From contig CAUAAZ010000001.1 in NCBI GenBank assembly GCA_958427145.1, positions 1 to 64,000 on the forward strand: a DNA stretch of 64,000 bases. Direction: 5' to 3'. The notes under the pieces were generated by a model, which was given only the letters and a program-made list of their open reading frames with translations, was not told the DNA's origin and made no database searches. Of the stretch, positions 1-7,246 are shown one piece after another. The position numbers were made by a program, and so were the translations under genes. This DNA is from an uncultured Collinsella sp. Its GTDB lineage: Bacteria > Actinomycetota > Coriobacteriia > Coriobacteriales > Coriobacteriaceae. Every line of letters begins with the position of its first letter. Positions within the stretch are counted from its first letter, which is position 1.

Positions 1-8
1 GGAATCGG

Positions 9-251
9 CTAAAGTGCGATGGCGAAATTGGTTGTTTTTACAGTAGCGCTAACATTCGGCGCCGTCACGAACCTGTGCGACGCCACCTCGGCGCTCACCG
101 TCGAGGGCGACCTGCCCAGCTCCCTCGCGATCTCCCTGCACGAGGCCCCGCGCTCCAGCATCCTCTGGACCGTGTCCCGCTCGTGCCTCGTGAGCCTTCC
201 GTAGGCCCTCGGGACCGCCTTCTCGGAACCCTTCTTCCTCTTTCCGGACAT
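9..251 (-). pseudogene. IS30-family transposase, N-terminal remnant
   Basis: Eighty codons from the ATG at 251 give a basic start followed by an IS30-type helix-turn-helix (CREIARELGRSPSTVSAEV, about residues 45-63). The match to the family stops after the VASHRFVTAP segment near base 57. The last 15 codons are visibly AT-rich and end in TAG, and the DDE catalytic domain of the roughly 300-400-residue family is absent. It is therefore a 3'-truncated, inactive fragment, or it was joined to foreign DNA near base 57. The sequence left of base 1 is not visible, so remaining transposase pieces could lie outside the window. A perfect 36-bp palindrome lies 54 bp upstream of the start. Confidence 0.7.
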
Positions 252-304
252 GCCGTCCTCCGATCTCCCGGGGCCGGCCGGTCCGGCCCTCAGGGTATCG
301 GGTT

Positions 305-340
305 CCCACATTCATCCGCACATGTGCGGATGAATGTGGG
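305..340. repeat. Perfect 36-bp palindrome beside the IS30 remnant
   Basis: The arms are 18 bp each (left arm CCCACATTCATCCGCACA, 305-322) with no spacer and no mismatch. It lies just upstream of the transposase start. It could be two abutting terminal inverted repeats of the insertion sequence, or a terminator facing the rubrerythrin gene. Confidence 0.85.
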
Positions 341-426
341 AGGTGTTCGGATAAAGTCGATAATCAAGGCTCAAAATTTTTTTATTAAAAATCATTCCTA
401 ATAGGCTTCACATTTGGTTGCATTTA

Positions 427-434
427 TGGATAAT
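427..434 (+). promoter_or_regulatory. Possible -10 element of the rubrerythrin promoter
   Basis: GGATAAT lies about 85 bp upstream of the chosen rubrerythrin start, after an AT-rich stretch at 365-400. A weak -35-like CTTCAC sits about 17 bp further upstream. This is read by eye only. Confidence 0.3.
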
Positions 435-518
435 AGAACTCGTCAAGACGCACGTCCGGAGAGGGCCCTTACGGGACCGGACGAGCGCGCAATCGCCATC
501 GATCGAAAGGATCGAATC

Positions 519-1079
519 ATGAAGTTTGTTTGCCCCGTTTGCGGTTATGTGGAAGAGTTCGACGGCGACCAGCTGCCCGAGGATTTTAAGTGCCCCCAGT
601 GCGGCGTTCCCGGTTCTCGTTTCCTGAAGCAGGAGGAGGGCCAGCTCGAGTGGGCCGCCGAGCACGTCGTGGGCGTCGCCAAGATGGAGGGTGTCTCTGA
701 GGACATCGTTGCCGACCTGCGCGCCAACTTTGAGGGCGAGTGCTCCGAGGTCGGTATGTACCTGGCCATGGCTCGCGTCGCTCATCGCGAGGGCTATCCC
801 GAGATCGGCCTGTACTGGGAGAAGGCTGCCCACGAGGAGGCCGAGCATGCCGCCAAGTTCGCCGAGCTCCTGGGCGAGGTCGTGACCGACTCCACCAAGA
901 AGAACCTCGAGATGCGCGTTGAGGCCGAGAACGGCGCCACCGCCGGCAAGACCGATCTTGCCAAGCGTGCCAAGGCCGCCGGCCTCGATGCCATCCACGA
1001 CACCGTGCACGAGATGGCTCGCGACGAGGCCCGCCACGGCAAGGCTTTCGCCGGCCTGCTCAAGCGCTACTTTGGCTAA
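519..1079 (+). CDS. rbr: Reverse rubrerythrin (N-terminal rubredoxin, C-terminal diiron domain)
   Basis: The 186-residue protein begins with a rubredoxin knuckle (Cys5/Cys8 and Cys25/Cys28) and continues with an erythrin four-helix bundle. Candidate diiron ligands are seen in ECSEVGMY (74-81), EEAEH (106-110), Glu131 and DEARH (169-173). Family members with this reversed order act as NADH-dependent peroxide and oxygen reductases in the cytosol of anaerobes. The frame is open back to 414, but the ATG at 519 follows GAAAGGATC and starts directly with the rubredoxin fold, so it is preferred. The gene is monocistronic, followed by a strong terminator. Oxidative-stress defence is inferred from the family. 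Confidence 0.93.
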   Translation: MKFVCPVCGYVEEFDGDQLPEDFKCPQCGVPGSRFLKQEEGQLEWAAEHVVGVAKMEGVSEDIVADLRANFEGECSEVGMYLAMARVAHREGYPEIGLYWEKAAHEEAEHAAKFAELLGEVVTDSTKKNLEMRVEAENGATAGKTDLAKRAKAAGLDAIHDTVHEMARDEARHGKAFAGLLKRYFG

Positions 1080-1113
1080 GCCAACCGCCTGAGACATAAC
1101 CTCAAGCTCGATG

Positions 1114-1144
1114 AGGCCCGGACCGTATTGGTTCGGGCCTTTTT
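1114..1144 (+). terminator. Intrinsic terminator after rubrerythrin
   Basis: The stem AGGCCCG (1114-1120) pairs with CGGGCCT (1134-1140) and is followed by a T run. It sits 35 bp after the stop codon. Confidence 0.8.
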
Positions 1145-1211
1145 CGTGCCTCACGAACTTGTTAACGCCCTGAAATAGGACCGTCTTCGGCATCGGCTTC
1201 TCGTCAAAAAC

Positions 1212-1332
1212 TAAGTGAGTAGACTTTTTGGAACTTGCCGAGCAGACCATCCATATCACTTTATAAAGCCGCAGGTAAATGCCTTGTTGCAAAACGACCT
1301 AGTCGCCAAAGTGCCAAAAGTCTACTCACTTA
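1212..1332. repeat. 121-bp MITE-like element, copy A
   Basis: Terminal inverted repeats of 17 bp (TAAGTGAGTAGACTTTT at 1212-1228, its complement at 1316-1332) bound a 121-bp element. It aligns without gaps to copy B at 2633-2753, about 80 percent identical by hand count. Its right terminal repeat supplies the TAG stop of the minus-strand nuclease-like gene. Confidence 0.85.
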
Positions 1333-2449
1333 GATTCGCAGCCGTCCACGATCGAGCCATTTTGTGTCTAACGGGCATCTTTCCGTCAATTACTCCCAAT
1401 TTTGTCCAGTCAACGAATAGTTCAGACCGGAGTAATGTCTCAGCCCTTTGCTCATCCGAGCTTTTATCACGATATTCAGCATCGAGCATCCTGCATATGG
1501 CCTTAACGATCGCGCGGAATCTATCCTCATCCGATATCTGTCTGTGTGTCAGGAGAAGCACATCGTAGCCCATGGCCTGAAGGGCCGTCATGCGGTCAGC
1601 GTCACGCAAGCCATCCCCTGCGCGTCCGTGCGAGGCCTTTCCCTGACATTCAATGGCCACCTGTCGCCTGCCGTCCGGCGAAGAAAGAAGTAGGTCGATA
1701 TATACACGGGACTTTCCCACAATCGCTCGAGCACTTGTGCTTAGCATCACTTCAACATTAAGCTCTATGCCGCAAAAACTTTCGCCTCCCAGGGCTCGCG
1801 GCAGTCCAAGCAACAAATACGCCTCGACCTCAAAAGGCGACGCGGCACCCAATGGAACGAGTTGCGATACCGCCATAAATCTATTGCCGTAACGCATCCC
1901 GCAAACATCTGAACAAAAACGGTCAAGGTCTCCGCCCAAAACCAAAGCGTCTCGACGCCATAAATTTGAGGCGGTGCCGTCCTCGGACGGGCAGCGCACC
2001 CAACCGAACGTTGTCGAAATCGCGCCCGAATCAATTGCATGCGAAAGCTCCGCCTCAAGTGCCGCCGGCAGGGCACACACCGCAAACAAGCCACACATCT
2101 CCGCCAATACCAAAAGAAGCTGAAGATCCGTCAGATGCCGCGACATGATGAATGTCGTCAGTAGAGGAGACGTAACCAAAAACCCATGCTCCGTTTCCAG
2201 CACGGATTCCCTGGGGAGCTCACCAAGAAACAGCCGCTGCCTAATGCTGGCAGGACAAGTCCGTTTGTTTCTCGTCCGAACCAATGTATACAACGGAAAA
2301 CCGAGCGCGACCGCAGCCGTCGGGTTGCGGGCAAGATCATATCGCTGCCGGTCTTCTTCCGGTCGTGGAAGCGGCGGACACAAAGCGCGGACTTGAGGAG
2401 GCAAACGCCAGTACCTAAAAGCCGATATGTCACAAAGTAGATCCTTCAT
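1322..2449 (-). CDS. Orphan protein with DUF559-like nuclease C-terminus
   Basis: This 375-residue protein has no recognised full-length name. The C-terminal third looks like a PD-(D/E)xK, DUF559-type fold: Asp252 in RVYIDLLL, Glu267 in AIECQGKASH (265-274), then DADRMTALQAMGYDVLLLTH (283-302). The N-terminal part, with SPLLTTF (94-100), vaguely recalls the AbiEi-like domain often paired with DUF559. The ATG at 2449 was chosen over the GTG at 2455; neither has a clear ribosome-binding site. The last codons (Ser-Glu-stop) lie inside the terminal repeat of element A, and element B lies upstream, so the gene sits between two copies of the same repeat. Function is unknown; nuclease activity is only suggested. 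Confidence 0.6.
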   Translation of the reverse strand: MKDLLCDISAFRYWRLPPQVRALCPPLPRPEEDRQRYDLARNPTAAVALGFPLYTLVRTRNKRTCPASIRQRLFLGELPRESVLETEHGFLVTSPLLTTFIMSRHLTDLQLLLVLAEMCGLFAVCALPAALEAELSHAIDSGAISTTFGWVRCPSEDGTASNLWRRDALVLGGDLDRFCSDVCGMRYGNRFMAVSQLVPLGAASPFEVEAYLLLGLPRALGGESFCGIELNVEVMLSTSARAIVGKSRVYIDLLLSSPDGRRQVAIECQGKASHGRAGDGLRDADRMTALQAMGYDVLLLTHRQISDEDRFRAIVKAICRMLDAEYRDKSSDEQRAETLLRSELFVDWTKLGVIDGKMPVRHKMARSWTAANLSE

Positions 2450-2532
2450 AGGCACAGGAAAACACGAATTTCAACCCAGTCAGTCACGCATTGGCGCGAA
2501 CGCACCAAAAATGGCGCCGAACGGACTGCAAA

Positions 2533-2598
2533 GTTTTCAACAGCCCTCCCCAACTGGCCAAAAGCTTGCCAAGAGCTGGACGAAGCCCTGTTGAAAAC
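2533..2598. repeat. Inverted repeat in the nuclease-like gene promoter region
   Basis: GTTTTCAACAG (2533-2543) and its complement (2588-2598) are separated by 44 bp, and a run of nine T follows on the plus strand. It could be a terminator-like hairpin or an operator. Confidence 0.45.
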
Positions 2599-2632
2599 CC
2601 CATTTTTTTTCTCATGCAGGAGCTTTGCGCGG

Positions 2633-2753
2633 CAAGTGAGTAGACTTTTTTGAACATCCCGAGCAGGCCGGTCATCCTGCTTTTCAAAACCGCAGGTAGA
2701 TAGCTTGTTACAAAACTTCCTGGTCGCCAAAGTGCTAAAAGTCTACTCACTTA
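2633..2753. repeat. 121-bp MITE-like element, copy B
   Basis: This has the same length and orientation as copy A, with 16-bp terminal inverted repeats (AAGTGAGTAGACTTTT at 2634-2649, complement at 2737-2752). The right end overlaps the 3' end of pdxR and provides its TGA stop and probably its final lysine codon. Confidence 0.85.
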
Positions 2754-4183
2754 GGTTGCAGAGTGCCCCCCATTAGCTGCAATTCCAAGGTAGTTAGCAC
2801 TTTTGGACTCAGATCGTCATACTGGACAAGAATTTGAGTTGAGTTTTCAGGGACAGATGCGCCATCGGCACACCAATAACAGTCACTGATATCGACAAAA
2901 GGGATGCTCGAGCGCGCGAGAGCCTGCGCAAAAGAGCTTCCGCCCGTTCCACGCTCCGCAACCACGGTACAGTAAAGGCCCGCATCTGCCTGCTCGATCG
3001 AGACCTCCCCTGCCGGAAACGCTTTCCGCACAAGCGCCATCAGGCCATCACGCGCCTCACGAGCACGAACGCGCACGCGGTTCACATGCCGCTCGTAATC
3101 ACCCGATTCCAGCAAACGAGCCAAAGCGACCTGGTCGACAGAACTCACCGACGAGGCATAGAAACCAAGGTTGCACCTAAACCGCTCCATCAGCTCATCG
3201 GGCAGCACCATGTACGCTAGACGCAACGCCGATGAAAGGCTCTTCGAAAACGTGTTGGTGTAGATAACCGACTGGGCGGCATCAATCGACGCGAGCGCGG
3301 GAATCGGCTTCCCGGCAAGGCGAAACTCACAATCAAAGTCATCTTCGATGAGATACCGACCTGGTCGCTCAGCGGCCCAGCTCAGAAGCGCATAGCGACG
3401 CGCAATGCTCGTCACAAGACCGGTCGGATACTGATGGGACGGCATCAGGTGAAGGACATCGGTCCCGCTTTTCTGCAGAGTGCTCAAGTCCACGCCCTCA
3501 TCATCCAACGGGATATGTCGAACTTTGCAGCCCATAGCCTGATAGATACGCGTCAGACGCAAATAGCCCGGATCCTCAACCGCATACACCTTGTCCGCGC
3601 CAAGCAACTGAACCAACATGGTATCGAGCAGCTGGGCGCCCGCACCGATAACGATGTTGTTGGGGTCGACATTCATACCCCTTGTCCCGTGCAGATGGTG
3701 AGCAATTGCGCGTCGCAGCCGAGCAGTGCCCTGCGCCGGTGCGGGCGAAAAGATTTCGCGCTCGTCTTCGGATGCCAGCGTCGCCCGTAGCGCGCTTTGC
3801 CAAAGCCGCGCCGCCTCCAAAGCAGAAGGAGAAAGCGCATCGAATCGCTCGACCTGTCCGTTGACATCATGCACGCTGGGGCCCACAGAGACGGCATCTC
3901 GGTCGATGCCCTCCGCAGCCGAAGCCAAAACCGGTGCATCCGGAAGCTCGCAAGCGTAGTAGCCACGACGTGGTATTGAGCAAATATAGCCCTCAGCGAG
4001 TAACTGGCTATATGCATTCTCGATGGTAATAACACTGATTCCCAGATGACTGGCAAAGGCGCGCTTAGACGGCAAATGCTCCCCCGCCACAATGCGTCCA
4101 GCTACGATATCATCTCGAATTTGCTGGTAAACATACTCATAGAGCGATGCTTCGCCGCGTTTTTCCAAATTGTAGTCAAGCAT
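2747..4183 (-). CDS. pdxR: MocR/GntR-family PLP-dependent regulator of pyridoxal phosphate synthesis
   Basis: The 478-residue protein has an N-terminal GntR winged helix (about 12-76; LPSKRAFASHLGISVITIEN) and a fold-type I aminotransferase-like effector domain (about 125-475). The PLP lysine lies in TNTFSKSLSSALRLAY. Family members sense PLP and control pdxST. Divergent placement to pdxS strongly supports that role. The ATG at 4183 follows AGGTGATAGG, while the open frame to 4216 lacks a ribosome-binding site. The last residues (Gln-Pro-Lys-stop) run into repeat element B, so the original C-terminus may have been trimmed or replaced by a few residues. Confidence 0.9.
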   Translation of the reverse strand: MLDYNLEKRGEASLYEYVYQQIRDDIVAGRIVAGEHLPSKRAFASHLGISVITIENAYSQLLAEGYICSIPRRGYYACELPDAPVLASAAEGIDRDAVSVGPSVHDVNGQVERFDALSPSALEAARLWQSALRATLASEDEREIFSPAPAQGTARLRRAIAHHLHGTRGMNVDPNNIVIGAGAQLLDTMLVQLLGADKVYAVEDPGYLRLTRIYQAMGCKVRHIPLDDEGVDLSTLQKSGTDVLHLMPSHQYPTGLVTSIARRYALLSWAAERPGRYLIEDDFDCEFRLAGKPIPALASIDAAQSVIYTNTFSKSLSSALRLAYMVLPDELMERFRCNLGFYASSVSSVDQVALARLLESGDYERHVNRVRVRAREARDGLMALVRKAFPAGEVSIEQADAGLYCTVVAERGTGGSSFAQALARSSIPFVDISDCYWCADGASVPENSTQILVQYDDLSPKVLTTLELQLMGGTLQPK

Positions 4184-4194
4184 GAGCCTATCAC

Positions 4195-4238
4195 CTGACC
4201 TTATTAAGTCATTCAATCTGGTATTAGTCTGACCTTGT
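4195..4238. promoter_or_regulatory. Candidate PdxR operator: paired direct repeats
   Basis: CTGACCTTAT (4195-4204) and CTGACCTTGT (4229-4238) are direct repeats 34 bp apart, centre to centre, in the pdxR-pdxS divergent region. MocR-type regulators often bind spaced direct repeats. Binding is inferred, not shown. Confidence 0.5.
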
Positions 4239-4328
4239 AATTATCTCGAAAACTGAGTATTTTGTCATACCCAGCTCCCCGATAGGATGTTCCGTCAAGC
4301 AATGCACATGCCAACCAAGGGAGCAACC

Positions 4329-5219
4329 ATGGCAGAACAGAACAGCAAGGCCGACCGCGTCAAACTCAATCGCGAGCTCGCGCAGATGCTCAAGGGCGGC
4401 GTCATCATGGACGTTACCACGCCCGAGCAGGCACGCATCGCCGAGGAGGCAGGCGCCTGCGCCGTCATGGCACTCGAGCGCATTCCGGCCGACATCCGCG
4501 CCGCAGGCGGCGTCTCGCGCATGAGCGACCCCAAGATGATCAAGGGCATCCAAGAGGCCGTCTCCATCCCTGTTATGGCCAAGTGCCGCATCGGTCACAT
4601 CGTCGAGGCGCAGGTCCTGCAGGCCATCGAGATCGACTACATCGACGAGTCCGAGGTTCTCTCCCCTGCCGATGACGTCTATCACATCGACAAGACCCAG
4701 TTTGACGTGCCGTTTGTCTGCGGCGCCCGTGATCTGGGCGAGGCGCTGCGCCGTGTTGCCGAAGGCGCCACGATGATTCGCACCAAGGGTGAGCCGGGTA
4801 CGGGCGACGTCGTTCAGGCCGTGCGTCACATGCGCAAGATCCAAAAGCAGATCCGTGACGTTGTTGCCCTGCGCGACGACGAGCTCTTTGAGGCAGCCAA
4901 GCAACTGCAGGTTCCGGTCGAGCTGGTGCGCGAGGTCCATGCCACGGGTAGGCTTCCCGTCGTGAACTTTGCCGCCGGCGGCGTAGCGACCCCCGCCGAC
5001 GCCGCGCTGATGATGCAGCTGGGAGCCGAAGGCGTGTTTGTCGGCTCGGGCATCTTTAAGAGCGGCGACCCCGCCAAGCGCGCAGCCGCCATCGTCAAGG
5101 CCGTGGCAAACTTCACCGATGCCAAGCTCATTGCCGAGCTTTCGGAGGACCTGGGCGAGGCCATGGTGGGCATCAACGCCGACGAGATCGAGATTATCAT
5201 GGAAGAGCGCGGGCGCTAG
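4329..5219 (+). CDS. pdxS: Pyridoxal 5'-phosphate synthase lyase subunit PdxS
   Basis: The 296-residue (beta/alpha)8 subunit makes PLP from ribose 5-phosphate, glyceraldehyde 3-phosphate and ammonia supplied by PdxT. Key residues are visible: Asp28 in VIMDVTTPEQ, the first Schiff-base lysine Lys85 in PVMAKCRIGH, and Lys153 in MIRTKGEPGTGD with the phosphate-binding loop. The ATG at 4329 gives the usual N-terminus; the frame is open to 4287 but that extension is not conserved. pdxT follows 20 bp downstream, and the divergent pdxR presumably controls both. Confidence 0.98.
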   Translation: MAEQNSKADRVKLNRELAQMLKGGVIMDVTTPEQARIAEEAGACAVMALERIPADIRAAGGVSRMSDPKMIKGIQEAVSIPVMAKCRIGHIVEAQVLQAIEIDYIDESEVLSPADDVYHIDKTQFDVPFVCGARDLGEALRRVAEGATMIRTKGEPGTGDVVQAVRHMRKIQKQIRDVVALRDDELFEAAKQLQVPVELVREVHATGRLPVVNFAAGGVATPADAALMMQLGAEGVFVGSGIFKSGDPAKRAAAIVKAVANFTDAKLIAELSEDLGEAMVGINADEIEIIMEERGR

Positions 5220-5239
5220 TCCAGCAGAAAGGATCGCAC

Positions 5240-5827
5240 ATGAGCGATTATGCAGACCAGACGGTCGCCGTGCTGGCGGTCCAAGGCGCTTTTGCCGAGC
5301 ACGAGGCAAGGCTATCCGAGCTGGGCGCACGTTGTATTGAGCTGAGGCAGGCGGCTGATTTGAAGCAGGACTTTGACCGTCTGGTACTTCCCGGCGGCGA
5401 GTCTACCGTTCAAGGGAAGCTGCTTGATGAGTTGGACATGCTCGAGGAGCTTCGTGCCCGTATCGCTGAAGGTATGCCCGTCCTGGGCACCTGCGCCGGC
5501 CTAATTCTGCTGGCTCACGACCTTGCCGCCCATGACGATAAGGGCACGCCGCGTTTGGCAACCATGGATGTACTTGTCGAGCGCAATGCCTACGGCAGGC
5601 AGCTCGGCAGCTTTCGCACCAAGGGGCAGGTAGGCGGTATCGACGGTGAGGTGCCGCTGACGTTTATCCGCGCGCCCCGCATCGTCGAGGTCCACGGCGA
5701 CGCCAAGGCTTTAGCGAAAGTCGACGGCCGTATCGTCGCCGCCCGTCAGGGCAACCAGCTCGGCGTAACCTTCCACCCCGAACTCGACGAAGACACCCGC
5801 CTCCACGAACTGTTCCTACAAATGTAG
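5240..5827 (+). CDS. pdxT: Pyridoxal 5'-phosphate synthase glutaminase subunit PdxT
   Basis: The 195-residue class I glutamine amidotransferase feeds ammonia to PdxS. The catalytic triad is intact: Cys85 in LGTCAGLILL, His179 and Glu181 in FHPELDED. The oxyanion glycines are in PGGEST (51-56). The start follows GAAAGGATCGCAC, 20 bp after pdxS, so the two form an operon. Confidence 0.97.
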   Translation: MSDYADQTVAVLAVQGAFAEHEARLSELGARCIELRQAADLKQDFDRLVLPGGESTVQGKLLDELDMLEELRARIAEGMPVLGTCAGLILLAHDLAAHDDKGTPRLATMDVLVERNAYGRQLGSFRTKGQVGGIDGEVPLTFIRAPRIVEVHGDAKALAKVDGRIVAARQGNQLGVTFHPELDEDTRLHELFLQM

Positions 5828-5851
5828 GCATCGAAATCAACAAACGAAACG

Positions 5852-5913
5852 AGAGTGGATGATCTCCCACTTTAAGCTTGAATGCAGGCTCAAACCGGGA
5901 GATCATCCACTCT
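5852..5913. terminator. Long hairpin after pdxT
   Basis: The 17-bp arm AGAGTGGATGATCTCCC (5852-5868) is perfectly complementary to 5897-5913, with a 28-nt loop and TGTTCT after it. It could be a terminator or a small palindromic element. Confidence 0.55.
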
Positions 5914-5920
5914 TGTTCTA

Positions 5921-5990
5921 TGTAGTCGTTTAAGAACGTCCCCAATGACTACAAGGAGTGTCCCAAGCTGCCGGCAGAAAAGGAACGTCC
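5921..5990. repeat. Two GTCCC-loop hairpin modules
   Basis: The stem TGTAGTC/GACTACA encloses TTAAGAACGTCCCCAAT, and immediately after, CGGCAG/CTGCCG encloses AAAAGGAACGTCCCTAA. The AGAACGTCCCCAATGACTA string recurs at 54301-54319. Confidence 0.6.
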
Positions 5991-6155
5991 CTAACTGCCG
6001 CATCCGGAGCAAGACAACGCCGCAGGCAGAGGACGGACAGCGAGCGGGTCGCATTTGAGGCAAGGTGACGTGAAACGAAAGGGCGCTGACCTTCTGGTCG
6101 CGCCCTTGAAGTTGAACGTCAGATTGTCCAAATGCGGCCCGCGCAGCGTCGGCCC

Positions 6156-6182
6156 GTTACGGCGTTTGGTAAAACGCCGTAA
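6156..6182 (-). terminator. Hairpin at the RGG-protein stop codon
   Basis: GTTACGGCGTT pairs with AACGCCGTAAC around a short loop. It directly abuts the minus-strand stop codon at 6183. Confidence 0.5.
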
Positions 6183-7094
6183 CTAAAAACGGTTACCGCG
6201 GAAGCCGCCACCGTTGCGGCCGCCACGGTCGCCACCGCGACCGCCACGGTCGTTACCACGGTTGCCGCCAAAGCCGCCACGGTTGCCACCGCGATCGCCA
6301 TAGCCACCACGGTTACCGCCAAAGCCGCCGCGACCGCCACGGTCGCCGCCACGGTCGCCAAAACCGCCACGGCCGCCGCGATCGCCACCGCGACCGCCGC
6401 GGTCGCCACCACGGCCACCGCGATCGCCAAAGCCGCCGCGACCGCCACGGTCGCCGCCACGGCCACCACGGTCGTCACGGCCGCCGCGAGGACCGCGGTC
6501 CTCGTCCAGGCCCATGGCGACGAGCGGAGCGATAACCTTATCGAGGGCGGCCATCAGCTCGGTGGCCTCCTCGTAAGAAAGCTCGGGCAGGAGCTTCTCC
6601 TTCTTGTTGGCAAGCTCGACCAGGCCCTCAGCGGCATCCTCGGCGGCGAAGACAACAATCTTGCGCATATCGCCCTCGGCGTCGTCGATGCGGCCGACCA
6701 GATCGGCGGCCTCGGCCTCGGCCATCAGGCCATCGAGCTCACGAAGGCGCATGCCCAGCAGGTCGGACATTTCCTTCTGCTCCATCTTGGGCTTGAGGTC
6801 AAGAAGCTTGATGGCGCGCTCGATGTTCGCCATGCGCTCGGCCTTGGCCTCCTCCTCCTTGGAAATAGCAAAGCGACGGCTACGCAGCAGGCGGGCGGCC
6901 TTCTGCATCTTGTCCATCAGCTCTTCGTCATCGTAATCAACGGCGGCCTCGACAACCTCGGCCTCCTCCTCGGCGGAAACCTCGTCAGCAGCCTCAACCT
7001 CGGCAGCTTCGGTCTCCACGGTCTCGACTGCCTCGACCTCGGCAGCCATGGTCTCGTTCTCGGTCTCGTTCATGATCTCTTCGTTCTCGGACAT
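6183..7094 (-). CDS. MarR-like winged-helix protein with C-terminal RGG tail
   Basis: This 303-residue protein has three parts. The N-terminus is very acidic (about 1-60). A central domain (about 65-195) reads like a MarR-type winged helix: MEQKEMSDLLGMRLRELDGL (104-123), then ADLVGRIDDAEGDMRKIVVF (130-149) as the wing. The tail (about 200-303) is almost entirely GGRGGDRGG-type repeats. RGG boxes typically bind RNA or promote condensation, while MarR domains bind DNA, so a nucleic-acid role is inferred; the exact function is unknown. The start is preceded by AGGAGTCTC. The repeat tract is low-complexity and may vary in length between strains. Confidence 0.75.
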   Translation of the reverse strand: MSENEEIMNETENETMAAEVEAVETVETEAAEVEAADEVSAEEEAEVVEAAVDYDDEELMDKMQKAARLLRSRRFAISKEEEAKAERMANIERAIKLLDLKPKMEQKEMSDLLGMRLRELDGLMAEAEAADLVGRIDDAEGDMRKIVVFAAEDAAEGLVELANKKEKLLPELSYEEATELMAALDKVIAPLVAMGLDEDRGPRGGRDDRGGRGGDRGGRGGFGDRGGRGGDRGGRGGDRGGRGGFGDRGGDRGGRGGFGGNRGGYGDRGGNRGGFGGNRGNDRGGRGGDRGGRNGGGFRGNRF

Positions 7095-7246
7095 GAGACT
7101 CCTTCTTGGCCCTCTCGGGCATCATCGCCCCATTCGCGGGGCCCGTCGCGCACTCTTTGCGCTTTAAACATTCATGCCTCTCGGCAAAACGTCCATTAGT
7201 TTATGGTGTCACCATCCAATCTAGCTGCAGAATCTATGTGCACACA

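Larger units (their letters stand above)
5828..6182. other. 355-bp intergenic region of stacked hairpins, no gene
   Basis: This space between pdxT and the convergent RGG-protein gene contains no convincing ORF. It holds, in order, a 17-bp-stem hairpin (5852-5913), two modules of the AACGTCCC hairpin family (5921-5953 and about 5963-5990), a GGGCGC stem near 6083-6108, and a hairpin directly against the RGG-protein stop codon (6156-6182). Confidence 0.7.

Noticed and set aside
6183..6500. Dense short tandem repeats resembling a minisatellite or CRISPR-like array
   Set aside because: They encode the RGG tail of a continuous reading frame; there are no regular spacers.
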